NCBI GenBank assembly: GCA_016714935.1
Contig: JADKBU010000035.1
Span: 1-61,105 of the forward strand
Direction of reading: 5' to 3'
Length of the DNA stretch: 61,105 bases
DNA from: Candidatus Accumulibacter propinquus
Lineage (GTDB): Bacteria; Pseudomonadota; Gammaproteobacteria; Burkholderiales; Rhodocyclaceae
The stretch's first letter is position 1. Each line of letters starts with the position of its first letter. The translations under genes and the position numbers were made by a program. This document shows, piece by piece, positions 52,604 through 61,105 of the stretch. Below the pieces are notes generated by a model. The model worked only from the letters and a program-made list of their open reading frames with translations, did no database searches and was not told the origin of the DNA.

Positions 52604-53905
52604 TCAGACGGGCGGCTGCCAGATGTTGCGGCAGCGGGTTTCCCGGATGCTCCACGACGCCAGCGCACCGAAGCTTGCCGTCCCGGCCAGTAGCAACAGG
52701 CCAGCCTGGAAATCCTGCGGCGTATACAGACGCGCCCCGGCAGCCGTGACTCCCCCCTGCCAGGTCCAATCCATCACCCGACCCACCAGCGGTTGCAGAA
52801 TGGCGGCGGCGAGGAAACCGCCCATGTTGGTGACGCTGGTGGACATTCCCGAGAGCAGGGGTGGATTGACTTCCTTGGCGCAGGCCCAGGTCAGGGTAAA
52901 ACTGGCGGTGACCAGTCCCATCAGCGCGAACAGTGCATAACTCACACTCAAGGGCAGCGGACGGCCGTAAAGCCAGACCAGCCAGATCAGGGCATACAGA
53001 TGGCTACCGACGATCAACACCGGTTTGCGCCGGCCGATCCGGTCCGAGAGCGTGCCGACAAACACGCATCCGACGGCAAAGGCTGCGAAATACAGGCTCA
53101 CATGCTCGGCTGCAACGGCACGCGTCATGGCGTGTACCTGGGTGAGGAAGGGTGTTGCCCACAAGCCGGCAAAGGCAAAGAAACTGCCGCAGATGCCGAA
53201 ATTGACGCAGGCCACCGGCCACGTAGCACGATTCTTCAGTACCGACAGCAGACCGGCGAGCACCACCGTGCGGTCGAAGCGCGGCCGCGCGGGCGTGCTC
53301 GCCGACGCAGGCGTACCCGGTTCCACGAGTTCCTCGCGCAGCAGGTGCCAACAGGCCAATCCGAGCAGAACCGATACTGCCGCGAGACCCACGAAGACAC
53401 CTCGCCAACCGGTGATCTGTGCCAGCCAGGAGAGCGGCGCACCGGCCAGCACCGAGCCGAGGTTGCCAACCAGCATGCTGAGACCCACGAGGCTGGCAAA
53501 GCGGTGCTCGGCAAACGACAAGGCGATGATCTTGAGCATGGCGATGAAAGTCACCGACACACCGAGTCCGATCAGGGTACGTCCGATCAGCGCCAGATCC
53601 AGACTGGGCGCCATCCCGAACAGCAGGCTTCCGGCACCACCGACCAGCCCGCCAAGCAGGAGAATCAGGCGCGGCCCCAGCGTATCGACGAGAATGCCGG
53701 TTGGCACCTGCATCACCGTGTAGACGTAGAAGTAGGTCGCTGCCAGCACGCCGAGCGACGAGGCGGTGGTGTTGAACGCCGCGATCAGGTCCGGCGCGAT
53801 CCCGGCCGGCGCAAAGCGCTGGAAGAAGGACAGCACGTAAGCCGCGACAACCACCGCCAGTGCCAGTGCACGGCGGCGTTGCTGGTCGGCGCGATCGCTG
53901 CTCAT
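52604..53905 (-). CDS. MFS transporter
   Basis: A 433-residue transporter with 12 predicted membrane segments. The start at 53905 (MSSDRADQQRRRALALAVVV) is preferred over an upstream reading overlapping the chemoreceptor gene. MFS motif A-like GILVDTLGPRLILLLGG lies between helices 2 and 3, and GTLSDRIGRRKPVLIVGS in the second half. The plan resembles the sugar-phosphate and anion-symporter-like subfamily. Substrate unknown. It is 55 bases downstream of the chemoreceptor-hemerythrin gene on the same strand. Confidence 0.85.
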   Translation of the reverse strand: MSSDRADQQRRRALALAVVVAAYVLSFFQRFAPAGIAPDLIAAFNTTASSLGVLAATYFYVYTVMQVPTGILVDTLGPRLILLLGGLVGGAGSLLFGMAPSLDLALIGRTLIGLGVSVTFIAMLKIIALSFAEHRFASLVGLSMLVGNLGSVLAGAPLSWLAQITGWRGVFVGLAAVSVLLGLACWHLLREELVEPGTPASASTPARPRFDRTVVLAGLLSVLKNRATWPVACVNFGICGSFFAFAGLWATPFLTQVHAMTRAVAAEHVSLYFAAFAVGCVFVGTLSDRIGRRKPVLIVGSHLYALIWLVWLYGRPLPLSVSYALFALMGLVTASFTLTWACAKEVNPPLLSGMSTSVTNMGGFLAAAILQPLVGRVMDWTWQGGVTAAGARLYTPQDFQAGLLLLAGTASFGALASWSIRETRCRNIWQPPV

Positions 53906-53960
53906 GTCGCTTGCCGGCGGCCCTGTTCCGCCAGCGCCGCGAGCACCCGGCCGGCGTTCT

Positions 53961-56129
53961 TCATGCAAGCCCACGGCTGGCCAGATCGCGCGCCAGAGCC
54001 CGGTCGACCTTGAGGAAATGGTTCACCAGCCAGTCGCGGATGAAGCCCATCAACTCGACCGAAATGGTTCCGCCGGCGTCGTACTGACGTTTGAACCTGG
54101 AGATCTCGTCTACCAGTTTGCGATGCGCTCCCAGGTGCGCCTCGCGGTCCGGATAGCGGTGTTTCTCCATCAGCTTCTGTTCGAAGCCGAAATGATTGAC
54201 GGTATAGTTCACGAGTTCTTCGAGAATCGAGCCACAGGCCGCACGACCGGCTCCCAACTGCATGGCGGCGTTCAGGCGGTTGGCGATGTCGATCAGCACC
54301 TGGTGCTGGCGATCGATTTCGGCATGTCCAACGGCCAGCGCACTCGACCACTCCATCAGCGGCTTGACTTTGGCGGCCTGACCGCCCGCCGTTGTCGGCC
54401 GTCTGTCGCCCAGTTCGCCAATCTTGAAGCGCTGCACCATCGAGAACATCTCGCTGGACGCCGCTTCAAGGTCGGCTGCCGATTGCAGTGACTGCTTGAT
54501 GACGTTTTCGGTCTGTCCGGAAGCGCTCATGACCTCGTCCACGTTGCTGACGATCTCTTCGATCCGCCGCGTCTGGTCGCGAGTCGCCTGCGACAGCGCC
54601 TGCATCTTCTGCAGCGTGTCCTGCGCCCCCTCCTCGATGGCATGCAAGGTTTCGGCAGCGTAGTTGGCCTGGGTCACGCCGCTGGCAATCACCGGTGCGG
54701 CCGCGCGCATGCCTTCCACCGCACTCTCGGTGTCGCTGCGGATGCCCTGCAGGATGCCGCCGATTTCGCTGGTGGCCTTGCTCGTTCGTTCGGCCAGCTT
54801 GCGCACTTCGTCGGCAACCACCGCGAAGCCGCGTCCCTGCTCGCCGGCACGTGCGGCTTCGATGGCCGCGTTAAGGGCCAGCAGATTGGTCTGGTCGGCA
54901 ATCTCCTTGATCACCTGGGCCATCTGTCCGATCTCGCCGGTACTCGCCACCAGCCGGGAGACCTGGTCAGACGAAACGGCAACCGTGTCCGCGATGGCCT
55001 GCATTTCACCGGCGACTTTCGCCGCCACTGCGGCACCGTCATGGGCACGTCGCGCCACTTCGTGCGCGCCGTCCTCGGTGGCATGCACAAGTCCGTTCAC
55101 GACCTCGACACTCGTCGAAACATCATCGATGGCCGAACGGGTATGACTGACCGCGCTGGCCTGTACCTGCGTGGCCAGATTGATCTCGTTGGACTGTGCG
55201 GAGAGCCGCTCGACGCTCGCCTGCAGTCTGTTCGCGTTGGTGAACACGGCCCGCAACATCGCCTTGAGGCTGTCCTGCATGTGCGCCAGAACCGACAGCA
55301 CGCTCCCTTGATCGCCTGCCCGTAGCGGGATCTCGTGCGTCAGGTCACCTTCGGCGATTCGGTTGGTGACCCCCAGGGCGAGGCGGGGCTCACCGCCGAA
55401 CTCGCTGACGATGCTTTTCCTCACGACCCAGCCGGAGAGCAGCAGCACGACGGTGGCGGCCAGCGCCAGCAGAACGCTGTGCAGGGCTTCCTCGCGGAAG
55501 ATCCGGTCGACGTCGTCGATATAGATACCCGAGCCGATGACCCAACCCCAGGGTTCGAACTTCTTGACGTACGACAGCTTGGTAAACAGCTCGCTGGTCA
55601 CGCCACCGCCGGCGAGTGGCTTCGGCCAGAGGTACTCGACGTAACCCTCGCCGGCCTTCTCGACCACTTCGTTGAAACTGACGAAAAGGTTCTTCCCGTC
55701 AGCCGGAAGCTTTTCGCCGTTCAGGCCGGCCTGCAGGAAGATCGCCTTGTTGAATCGCGCTTCATCGAGCACCTTGCCGTCGAGAGCGGGTACCGTCGGA
55801 TGCATGACCATCTTCGGCACCGGCTTGCCGAGGTCGTTGATCCAGAAGTACTCGGCTTTTTCGTAGCGCAAGCGTTTCACCGCCGCGATGGCCTGCTGCT
55901 TGGCTTCTTCCTCGGTCAACGTGCCCGCTTTTTGCAGGCTGTAGTAATGATCGACGGCGCCGGTCGCCGTCTCGACCAGGTGCCGCGTCTTGACCTGCCG
56001 GTCGGAGTAAAGCAGGCCGTGCAGCGACAACAGGCTTTCCCAGACGATCAGCAACATGGCCAGAAGCGCCAGTACTGCCGTCAGCGACAGGCGGTTCATC
56101 AGACTCAGGCGACGCAACGCAGCAACCAT
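53961..56129 (-). CDS. Methyl-accepting chemotaxis protein with C-terminal hemerythrin domain
   Basis: A 722-residue receptor. The start at 56129 (MVAALRRLSLMNRLSLTAVL) begins an N-terminal membrane helix. A single-Cache-like periplasmic domain follows (about 30-195, with YEKAEYFWINDLGKPVPKMV), then a second membrane helix (LLALAATVVLLLSGWV), HAMP and the MCP signalling tip (IKEIADQTNLLALNAAIEAA, RAGEQGRGFAVVADEVRKLA). The last 130 residues are a bacteriohemerythrin: W-SSALAVGHAEIDRQHQVLI, ELVNYTVNHFGFEQKLM, HLGAHRKLVDE and LVNHFLKVD, which supply the His/Glu/Asp ligands for a di-iron oxygen site. It likely senses oxygen or redox as well as a Cache ligand. Confidence 0.93.
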   Translation of the reverse strand: MVAALRRLSLMNRLSLTAVLALLAMLLIVWESLLSLHGLLYSDRQVKTRHLVETATGAVDHYYSLQKAGTLTEEEAKQQAIAAVKRLRYEKAEYFWINDLGKPVPKMVMHPTVPALDGKVLDEARFNKAIFLQAGLNGEKLPADGKNLFVSFNEVVEKAGEGYVEYLWPKPLAGGGVTSELFTKLSYVKKFEPWGWVIGSGIYIDDVDRIFREEALHSVLLALAATVVLLLSGWVVRKSIVSEFGGEPRLALGVTNRIAEGDLTHEIPLRAGDQGSVLSVLAHMQDSLKAMLRAVFTNANRLQASVERLSAQSNEINLATQVQASAVSHTRSAIDDVSTSVEVVNGLVHATEDGAHEVARRAHDGAAVAAKVAGEMQAIADTVAVSSDQVSRLVASTGEIGQMAQVIKEIADQTNLLALNAAIEAARAGEQGRGFAVVADEVRKLAERTSKATSEIGGILQGIRSDTESAVEGMRAAAPVIASGVTQANYAAETLHAIEEGAQDTLQKMQALSQATRDQTRRIEEIVSNVDEVMSASGQTENVIKQSLQSAADLEAASSEMFSMVQRFKIGELGDRRPTTAGGQAAKVKPLMEWSSALAVGHAEIDRQHQVLIDIANRLNAAMQLGAGRAACGSILEELVNYTVNHFGFEQKLMEKHRYPDREAHLGAHRKLVDEISRFKRQYDAGGTISVELMGFIRDWLVNHFLKVDRALARDLASRGLA

Positions 56130-56296
56130 CTCGACCCCCCATTGTTTCACCAGCCCAACTGGTAACCAGTGATGCTGTACCAATCAAGCCAAAGATGCAA
56201 CCATCTGTGGGTTCGAGGAGACGCTGGAATGCAAATCACTCCCCGTGGGAACCGCCCAGGGAACCCGCCGCGTTGTCCTCCAGGCGGCACCACTCT

Positions 56297-56326
56297 CCCG
56301 GACGCACCGCCGCGCGGGCGTCCGGG
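56297..56326 (-). terminator. Strong GC-rich hairpin after icmF
   Basis: CCCGGACGC (56297-56305) and GCGTCCGGG (56318-56326) form a perfect 9-bp stem with a 12-base loop. It lies 15 bases after the icmF stop on the minus strand. There is no T run, so this is a stabilising or Rho-independent-like hairpin of uncertain strength. Confidence 0.5.
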
Positions 56327-56340
56327 AATCGCCCGTTGGA

Positions 56341-59300
56341 CTACATGCTGCGCCGATACTGACCGCCCACTTCATACAGGGCGGTGGTGATTTGCCCGAG
56401 CGAACAGACCCGGACAGCATCCATGAGTACGGCGAAGACATTGCCGTTCTCGATGACTGTGTGCTTGAGGTGCTCGATCATCGGACCGGACGCTGCCGCG
56501 TTGCGACCCTGGAAGTCGCGCAGGCGCGTGAGTTGCGACTGCTTTTCCTCTTCCGTCGAGCGCGCGAGTTCAATCTCGATCTGGGCGTCGCCCCGCGGAT
56601 TGCGGAAGGTATTCACCCCGACGATAGGGAACGAACCGTCATGCTTCTTGTGCTCGTAATAGAGTGATTCCTCCTGGATCTTGCCGCGCTGATAGCCGGT
56701 TTCCATGGCCCCGAGTACGCCCCCGCGCGCGGCAATGGCTTCGAATTCCTTGAGCACGGCCTCTTCGACCAGATCGGTCAGTTCTTCGATGATGAACGAA
56801 CCCTGGTTCGGGTTCTCGTTCATCGCCAGCCCCCACTCGCGGTTGATGATCAACTGGATAGCCATCGCGCGGCGAACCGATTCCTCGGTCGGGGTGGTGA
56901 TCGCTTCGTCGTAGGCATTGGTGTGCAGCGAGTTGCAGTTGTCGTAGATGGCGATCAGCGCCTGCAGCGTCGTCCGGATGTCGTTGAACGCCATTTCCTG
57001 CGCGTGCAGCGAACGCCCGGAAGTCTGAATGTGGTACTTCAGCTTCTGGCTGCGCTCGTTGCCGCCATACTTGTTCTTCATCGCCACGGCCCAGATGCGG
57101 CGGGCGACACGCCCGATCACCGAATACTCGGGGTCCATGCCGTTGCTGAAGAAAAACGACAGGTTCGGCGCGAAATCGTCGATGTGCATGCCGCGCGCCA
57201 GATAGGTTTCGACATAGGTGAACCCATTGGCCAGGGTGAATGCCAGTTGTGAAATCGGATTGGCACCGGCTTCGGCAATGTGGTAACCGGAAATGGACAC
57301 CGAATAGAAGTTGCCGATGTGGTTGTGTACGAAGAATTCCTGGATATCGCCCATCATCTTGAGCGCAAACTCGGTCGAGAAGATACAGGTATTCTGCCCC
57401 TGATCTTCCTTGAGAATGTCGGCCTGCACCGTGCCGCGAACATTGGCCAGCACCCACACGCGAATCTTCTGGATCTCGTCTTCGGTCGGGTCGCGACCGT
57501 TGTCGCTACGAAACTTCTCGACCTGCTGATCCATCGCGGTGTTGAAGAACATCGACAGGATGATCGGTGCCGGACCGTTGATGGTCAGCGAAACCGAGGT
57601 GGTCGGCGCACAGAGTTCGAAGCCGTCGAACAACACTTTCATGTCGTCCACGGTGGCGATCGAAACACCGGAGTTGCCCACCTTGCCATAGATGTCTGGC
57701 CGGGCATCGGGATCGCAGCCGTAGAGGGTGACCGAGTCGAAGGCCGTCGACAGGCGCTTGGCAGGCATCCCTTCGGAAACCTTCTTGAACCGCCGGTTGG
57801 TACGGAAGGCATCGCCTTCGCCGGCAAACATGCGGGTCGGATCCTCGTTCTCGCGTTTGAAGGCAAAGACCCCGGCGGTGAACGGGAAAGCCCCCGGAAT
57901 GTTCTCCTTCATCAGGAAACGCAGCACTTCGCCGTCGTCCGCGTAGGTCGGCAAGGAGACCTTGCGGATGCGCGATCCGGAGAGTGAGGTGTTGGTCAAG
58001 CGGGTGCGTATTTCCTTGTCGCGAATCTTGACCACGTACTCGTCCTGCGCATAGAGTTCGACGGTCTTCGGCCACATGTCGAGCAGCTTCGTCGCCCGGG
58101 CGTCGAGTTGCGCATTCTTCCAACTGATCATTTCATCGAAATCGCCGGCGGCCTTGCCCTGTGCCTGGAAGAGGGTTTTGGCCGTCCTCAGTGCCTGCCG
58201 CTGGCGAGCGATCTCGGCCTGTTTGGCGGTATGGGCATGGTAGCTGCGCACCGCTTCGGCGATCTCGGCCAGGTAACGCACCCGCTGCGCCGGCACGATC
58301 GCCCGCTGGTTCGACGATTGCCGAACATTCACCAGCGGCAGTTTGCCGCGCTTGAACTTCAGCCCCAGCGCCTGCAACTTGGGCACGATGGCCTGATACA
58401 GGCCGGTCACGCCGTCGTCGTTGAAACGCGCGGCCATGGTGCCGAAAACGGGCATTTCGTCGGGGCTCTGGGTGAAAGCCTCGTGGTTGCGCTGATATTG
58501 CTTGCGCACATCCCGCAGGGCATCCTCGGCGCCCTTGCGGTCGAATTTGTTGATCGCCACAAAGTCGGCGAAGTCGAGCATGTCGATCTTTTCGAGTTGC
58601 GAGGCGGCGCCGAACTCCGGCGTCATCACGTAGAGCGAAACGTCGACCAGCGGCACGATCGCTGCATTGCCCTGCCCGATTCCCGAAGTTTCGACGATGA
58701 CCAGATCAAAACCTGCCAGTTTGCAGGCGGCAATCACTTCCGGCAGTGCCGCGGAGAGTTCGGAACCCGTTTCGCGTGTCGCCAGCGAACGCATGTAGAT
58801 ATTCGGGTGCTCGATCGCGTTCATGCGGATGCGGTCGCCGAGCAAGGCACCGCCGGTGCGCTTGCGCGAAGGATCGATGGAGATGATCGCCAGCTTGACG
58901 GTATCACCCTGATCGAGCCGGAAACGGCGGACCAGTTCGTCGGTCAGCGACGACTTGCCGGCACCACCCGTACCGGTAATCCCGAGCGTAGGTACCTTGA
59001 GGCCGGCAGCGGCATGCAGGATTTTCTTGCGCAGGGCCTCGGGGTAGGCGCCGTTTTCGAGCGCGGTGATGGCCTGCGCCAGCTTGCGGCGATCACCCGC
59101 CTTCAACGCGCTGAGCACGTCCTCAGGATCCTGCGGCGCCAGCGCCGAGAGGTCGAAGTCGGACTTCGTCACCACCTCGTTGATCATTCCCTGCAAGCCC
59201 ATCGACTGACCGTCCTGCGGCGAATAGACGCGGGTCACACCGTAGGCGTGCAACTCGTCGATCTCGCTCGGGACGATCACCCCGCCACCACCGCCGAAGA

Positions 59301-59607
59301 CCTGGATGTTCTCGCCGCCACCGGCACGCAGCAGGTCGATCATGTACTTGAAGAACTCGACATGCCCCCCCTGGTAGGAAGTGATGGCGATTCCCTGCAC
59401 ATCCTCCTGCAGCGCCGCGTTCACAATCTCCTGCACCGAGCGGTTGTGGCCGAGGTGGATGACCTCGGCACCGGTCGACTGCAGAATGCGGCGCATGATG
59501 TTGATCGACGCGTCGTGCCCGTCAAACAACGAAGCGGCGGTGACAAAACGCACCTTGTGCTTGGGCTTGTAGGGCAGAAGCTTCTTGGCGATGGAAAGGT
59601 CGGTCAT
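56341..59607 (-). CDS. icmF: Fused isobutyryl-CoA mutase IcmF
   Basis: A 1088-residue fusion of the B12-binding subunit, a MeaI-type G-protein chaperone and the large mutase subunit. The B12 domain (about 15-150) has the lower-ligand loop FDGHDAS with H31. The G domain has the P-loop TGTGGAGKSSLTDE at 211-224, then IISIDPSRKRTGGALLGDR and NKFDRKG. The mutase TIM barrel (about 560-1088) has PFTAGVFAFKRENEDPTRMF and TVQADILKEDQGQNTC, then SISGYHIAEAGANP. It interconverts isobutyryl-CoA and n-butyryl-CoA using coenzyme B12 and repairs its own cofactor by GTP hydrolysis. It is divergent from an AraC-type regulator. Confidence 0.93.
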   Translation of the reverse strand: MTDLSIAKKLLPYKPKHKVRFVTAASLFDGHDASINIMRRILQSTGAEVIHLGHNRSVQEIVNAALQEDVQGIAITSYQGGHVEFFKYMIDLLRAGGGENIQVFGGGGGVIVPSEIDELHAYGVTRVYSPQDGQSMGLQGMINEVVTKSDFDLSALAPQDPEDVLSALKAGDRRKLAQAITALENGAYPEALRKKILHAAAGLKVPTLGITGTGGAGKSSLTDELVRRFRLDQGDTVKLAIISIDPSRKRTGGALLGDRIRMNAIEHPNIYMRSLATRETGSELSAALPEVIAACKLAGFDLVIVETSGIGQGNAAIVPLVDVSLYVMTPEFGAASQLEKIDMLDFADFVAINKFDRKGAEDALRDVRKQYQRNHEAFTQSPDEMPVFGTMAARFNDDGVTGLYQAIVPKLQALGLKFKRGKLPLVNVRQSSNQRAIVPAQRVRYLAEIAEAVRSYHAHTAKQAEIARQRQALRTAKTLFQAQGKAAGDFDEMISWKNAQLDARATKLLDMWPKTVELYAQDEYVVKIRDKEIRTRLTNTSLSGSRIRKVSLPTYADDGEVLRFLMKENIPGAFPFTAGVFAFKRENEDPTRMFAGEGDAFRTNRRFKKVSEGMPAKRLSTAFDSVTLYGCDPDARPDIYGKVGNSGVSIATVDDMKVLFDGFELCAPTTSVSLTINGPAPIILSMFFNTAMDQQVEKFRSDNGRDPTEDEIQKIRVWVLANVRGTVQADILKEDQGQNTCIFSTEFALKMMGDIQEFFVHNHIGNFYSVSISGYHIAEAGANPISQLAFTLANGFTYVETYLARGMHIDDFAPNLSFFFSNGMDPEYSVIGRVARRIWAVAMKNKYGGNERSQKLKYHIQTSGRSLHAQEMAFNDIRTTLQALIAIYDNCNSLHTNAYDEAITTPTEESVRRAMAIQLIINREWGLAMNENPNQGSFIIEELTDLVEEAVLKEFEAIAARGGVLGAMETGYQRGKIQEESLYYEHKKHDGSFPIVGVNTFRNPRGDAQIEIELARSTEEEKQSQLTRLRDFQGRNAAASGPMIEHLKHTVIENGNVFAVLMDAVRVCSLGQITTALYEVGGQYRRSM

Positions 59608-59775
59608 GTCGTTCGCGCTCCATGAAAATCAGAAAGGTCGTGGTTGCCGGGAAATGCACGGGGACATACATGGTAGGAAGTTGACGGCAAGAAAGCCATT
59701 ACCCAATACGCCGCCGTCAATGTAAATATTGCCAACTTGAAATATGCTGTCAATACACCACCTTGCGAGAGGCCA

Positions 59776-60906
59776 ATGCCATACCCTGAGAAGACTGCCA
59801 AGCCCGCGGCCAAAGACGGTGCGCCGCCAACCGCCGCAGGCCCGGCCCCGGCGCGCGCCACGGTGGCCATTGCCTTCGTGCAGGGGATGCTGGCGGGACT
59901 TGAACACGCCGGCCGTGACACCACCGCGCTCCTTGAACGTGCGCACATTCCGACGCAGGTGCTGCGCGACCCGCAGGCGCGTGTGCCCGTCGATCGCTAT
60001 GCCGAGCTCTACAACCTGATCAACCGCGAACTCGACGATGAAGGCTTTGGCCTGTTCTCGCTGCCGATACGCATGGGCAGCTTCGAGTTCCTGTGCCGCA
60101 GCATCATTACCGCGCCGACGCTGGCCGACGCCATCGAACGCAGTGTCCGCTTTCTGCGACTGCTGCTGCCCGACCTCGCAGTCCATTTCGAAAGCCGGCC
60201 GGGGCAGGAGCAGGCCTGCCTGTGCATTACCGAGACCCGGCCGCTGCAGATCGGGCGGGTGTTCGCCTTCGAATGGCTGCTGCGCCTGCTGCACGGTCTC
60301 TTCTCCTGGCTGGTGGGGCGCAGCATCGTTCTCGATTCGGTCGCCTTCCCCTACCCGCGGCCACTGCATGCGGACGATTATGCGCTGATCTACACGGCGA
60401 ACTCGACTTTCGACGCCGCCGCGCTGCGCGCGCTGTTTGCCGCCAACCTGCTCGACTTGCCTGTCCGGCGCGACGAAGCGGCGTTGCAGGGTTTCCTCGA
60501 AGGCGCTCCGGGCAAACTGAGCACACTCTATCGCCGTGACCGTGAAATGGTCCTGCGCGTGCGCAAGGCCCTGCGCGACGCGCTGCCGGCGTCCTGTACG
60601 CTCGGTGACGTCGCCCGCGCCTTGTATTTGTCGCCACGCACCCTGCATCGCCGCCTGGAAGACGAAGGATCCAGCTTTCAGGCGATCAAGGACGCCTTGC
60701 GCCGCGACCTGGCCACCAATCGCCTGGCCAAGACCCGCCAGCCGGTGGCCCAGATTGCCGCTGAACTCGGTTTTGCCGACACGGCGGCTTTCTACCGCGC
60801 GTTCCTGCGGTGGACCAGCATGGCCCCTGCGCACTACCGCCGCAGGCTGCAGGCAGCGACCGGCGGGGCGATGAGCGCCGCACAGCAGATTCCCAAGCCG
60901 CCCTGA
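59776..60906 (+). CDS. AraC-family transcriptional regulator
   Basis: A 376-residue protein starting at 59776 (MPYPEKTAKPAAKDGAPP). The N-terminus (about 1-35) is a Pro/Ala-rich tail, then an effector domain of the AraC-binding-like type (FVQGMLAGLEHAGRDTTALL, FLCRSIITAPTLADAIERSV). The C-terminal AraC HTH pair is at about 275-360: CTLGDVARALYLSPRTLHRR and PVAQIAAELGFADTAAFYRA, with FLRWTSMAPAHYRR. It resembles the OruR/ORF-type AraC group. The gene is divergent from icmF (168-base gap), so it may regulate icmF; the effector is unknown. Confidence 0.85.
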   Translation: MPYPEKTAKPAAKDGAPPTAAGPAPARATVAIAFVQGMLAGLEHAGRDTTALLERAHIPTQVLRDPQARVPVDRYAELYNLINRELDDEGFGLFSLPIRMGSFEFLCRSIITAPTLADAIERSVRFLRLLLPDLAVHFESRPGQEQACLCITETRPLQIGRVFAFEWLLRLLHGLFSWLVGRSIVLDSVAFPYPRPLHADDYALIYTANSTFDAAALRALFAANLLDLPVRRDEAALQGFLEGAPGKLSTLYRRDREMVLRVRKALRDALPASCTLGDVARALYLSPRTLHRRLEDEGSSFQAIKDALRRDLATNRLAKTRQPVAQIAAELGFADTAAFYRAFLRWTSMAPAHYRRRLQAATGGAMSAAQQIPKPP

Positions 60907-60943
60907 AACGCGCGGGAGGGACAGCGGCGACGACCGGCGGACC

Positions 60944-61105
60944 TCAACGGTCGGTCATGAAGCGGGTGGCGTTTTCAAGGTCGGCGTGGGTACTGCCACT
61001 GTACAGGGCATTGACGAACTTGCGCCAGATCAGGTCGGGTTCGCCAAGACGGAAGCCGTACATGCCGCCGTTCGACTCCCGGGACGCCGAAACCTGGATA
61101 CGCGA
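60944..61105 (-). CDS. C-terminal end of an unidentified protein, cut by the window edge
   Basis: On the minus strand an open frame runs from the right edge to a stop at 60944 and gives 53 residues: a start of SRIQVSASRESNGGMYGFRL, then GEPDLIWRKFVNALYSGSTH and a tail ADLENATRFMTDR. Codon use is like the neighbours, so it is a real gene. I do not recognise the family from this fragment. Confidence 0.6.
   Translation of the reverse strand, partial: SRIQVSASRESNGGMYGFRLGEPDLIWRKFVNALYSGSTHADLENATRFMTDR

Overview
The window looks like chromosome from a GC-rich betaproteobacterium, most consistent with Rhodocyclales and possibly the Candidatus Accumulibacter group. This is inferred from the replication-origin gene order (mnmE-yidC-yidD-rnpA-rpmH / dnaA-dnaN-gyrB), a CbbR-fbp-prk-tkt Calvin-cycle cluster, an SAH riboswitch before ahcY, and a fused B12 isobutyryl-CoA mutase. 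No species can be proved from the sequence alone.

Region 1 (1-7644, minus strand) is a translationally coupled RAMP operon whose gene set and domain fusions match the type III-Dv CRISPR effector complex: cas10 (GGDD intact, no HD domain), cas7-5-11, cas7-2x, a csx19-like gene, and a TIGR03986/Cas7-insertion gene running off the left edge. All four gene junctions are ATGA overlaps. The last two genes carry apparent frameshifts. No CRISPR array, cas1, cas2, cas6 or CARF effector is in the window.

Region 2 (about 8.4-15.9 kb, minus strand) is an integrative element next to the 3' end of mnmE. It has a tyrosine integrase, an AlpA-type regulator, a PC4-like protein, an HTH protein, a Toprim/DUF3987 primase-helicase, a Cys-rich protein, a DUF5681 protein and two small broken genes. 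It carries three unusual repeat families: integrase-proximal TTGTTCCCA boxes, GTGGGGTAGGTT boxes before alpA, and long TGCTAC-rich direct and inverted repeats before the Cys-rich gene.

Region 3 (16.0-27.3 kb) is the origin neighbourhood, with DnaA boxes and an AT-rich tract between dnaA and dnaN, then gyrB, pyrF, an LPS-kinase-like gene, tRNA-Ala(GGC) and tRNA-Glu(TTC). Region 4 (27.3-32.7 kb) is a small variable island behind tRNA-Glu: a serine-recombinase remnant, an ankyrin-like protein, an IS110-family transposase, a BglII-like restriction enzyme with an MT-A70 methylase, and a VapC-type toxin-antitoxin pair.

Region 5 (32.9-61.1 kb) is mostly housekeeping and physiology: gamma-glutamyltransferase with a DUF1615 lipoprotein; a four-gene operon of unknown function containing a J-domain protein; a methyl-cycle operon (ahcY, a small membrane protein, metF) behind an SAH riboswitch; rapZ; an M20 amidohydrolase; a two-component system preceded by a tiny PqqA-like ORF; cbbR/fbp/prk/tkt; an OmpA-like lipoprotein; an MFS transporter; a chemoreceptor fused to hemerythrin; and icmF divergent from an AraC-type regulator.
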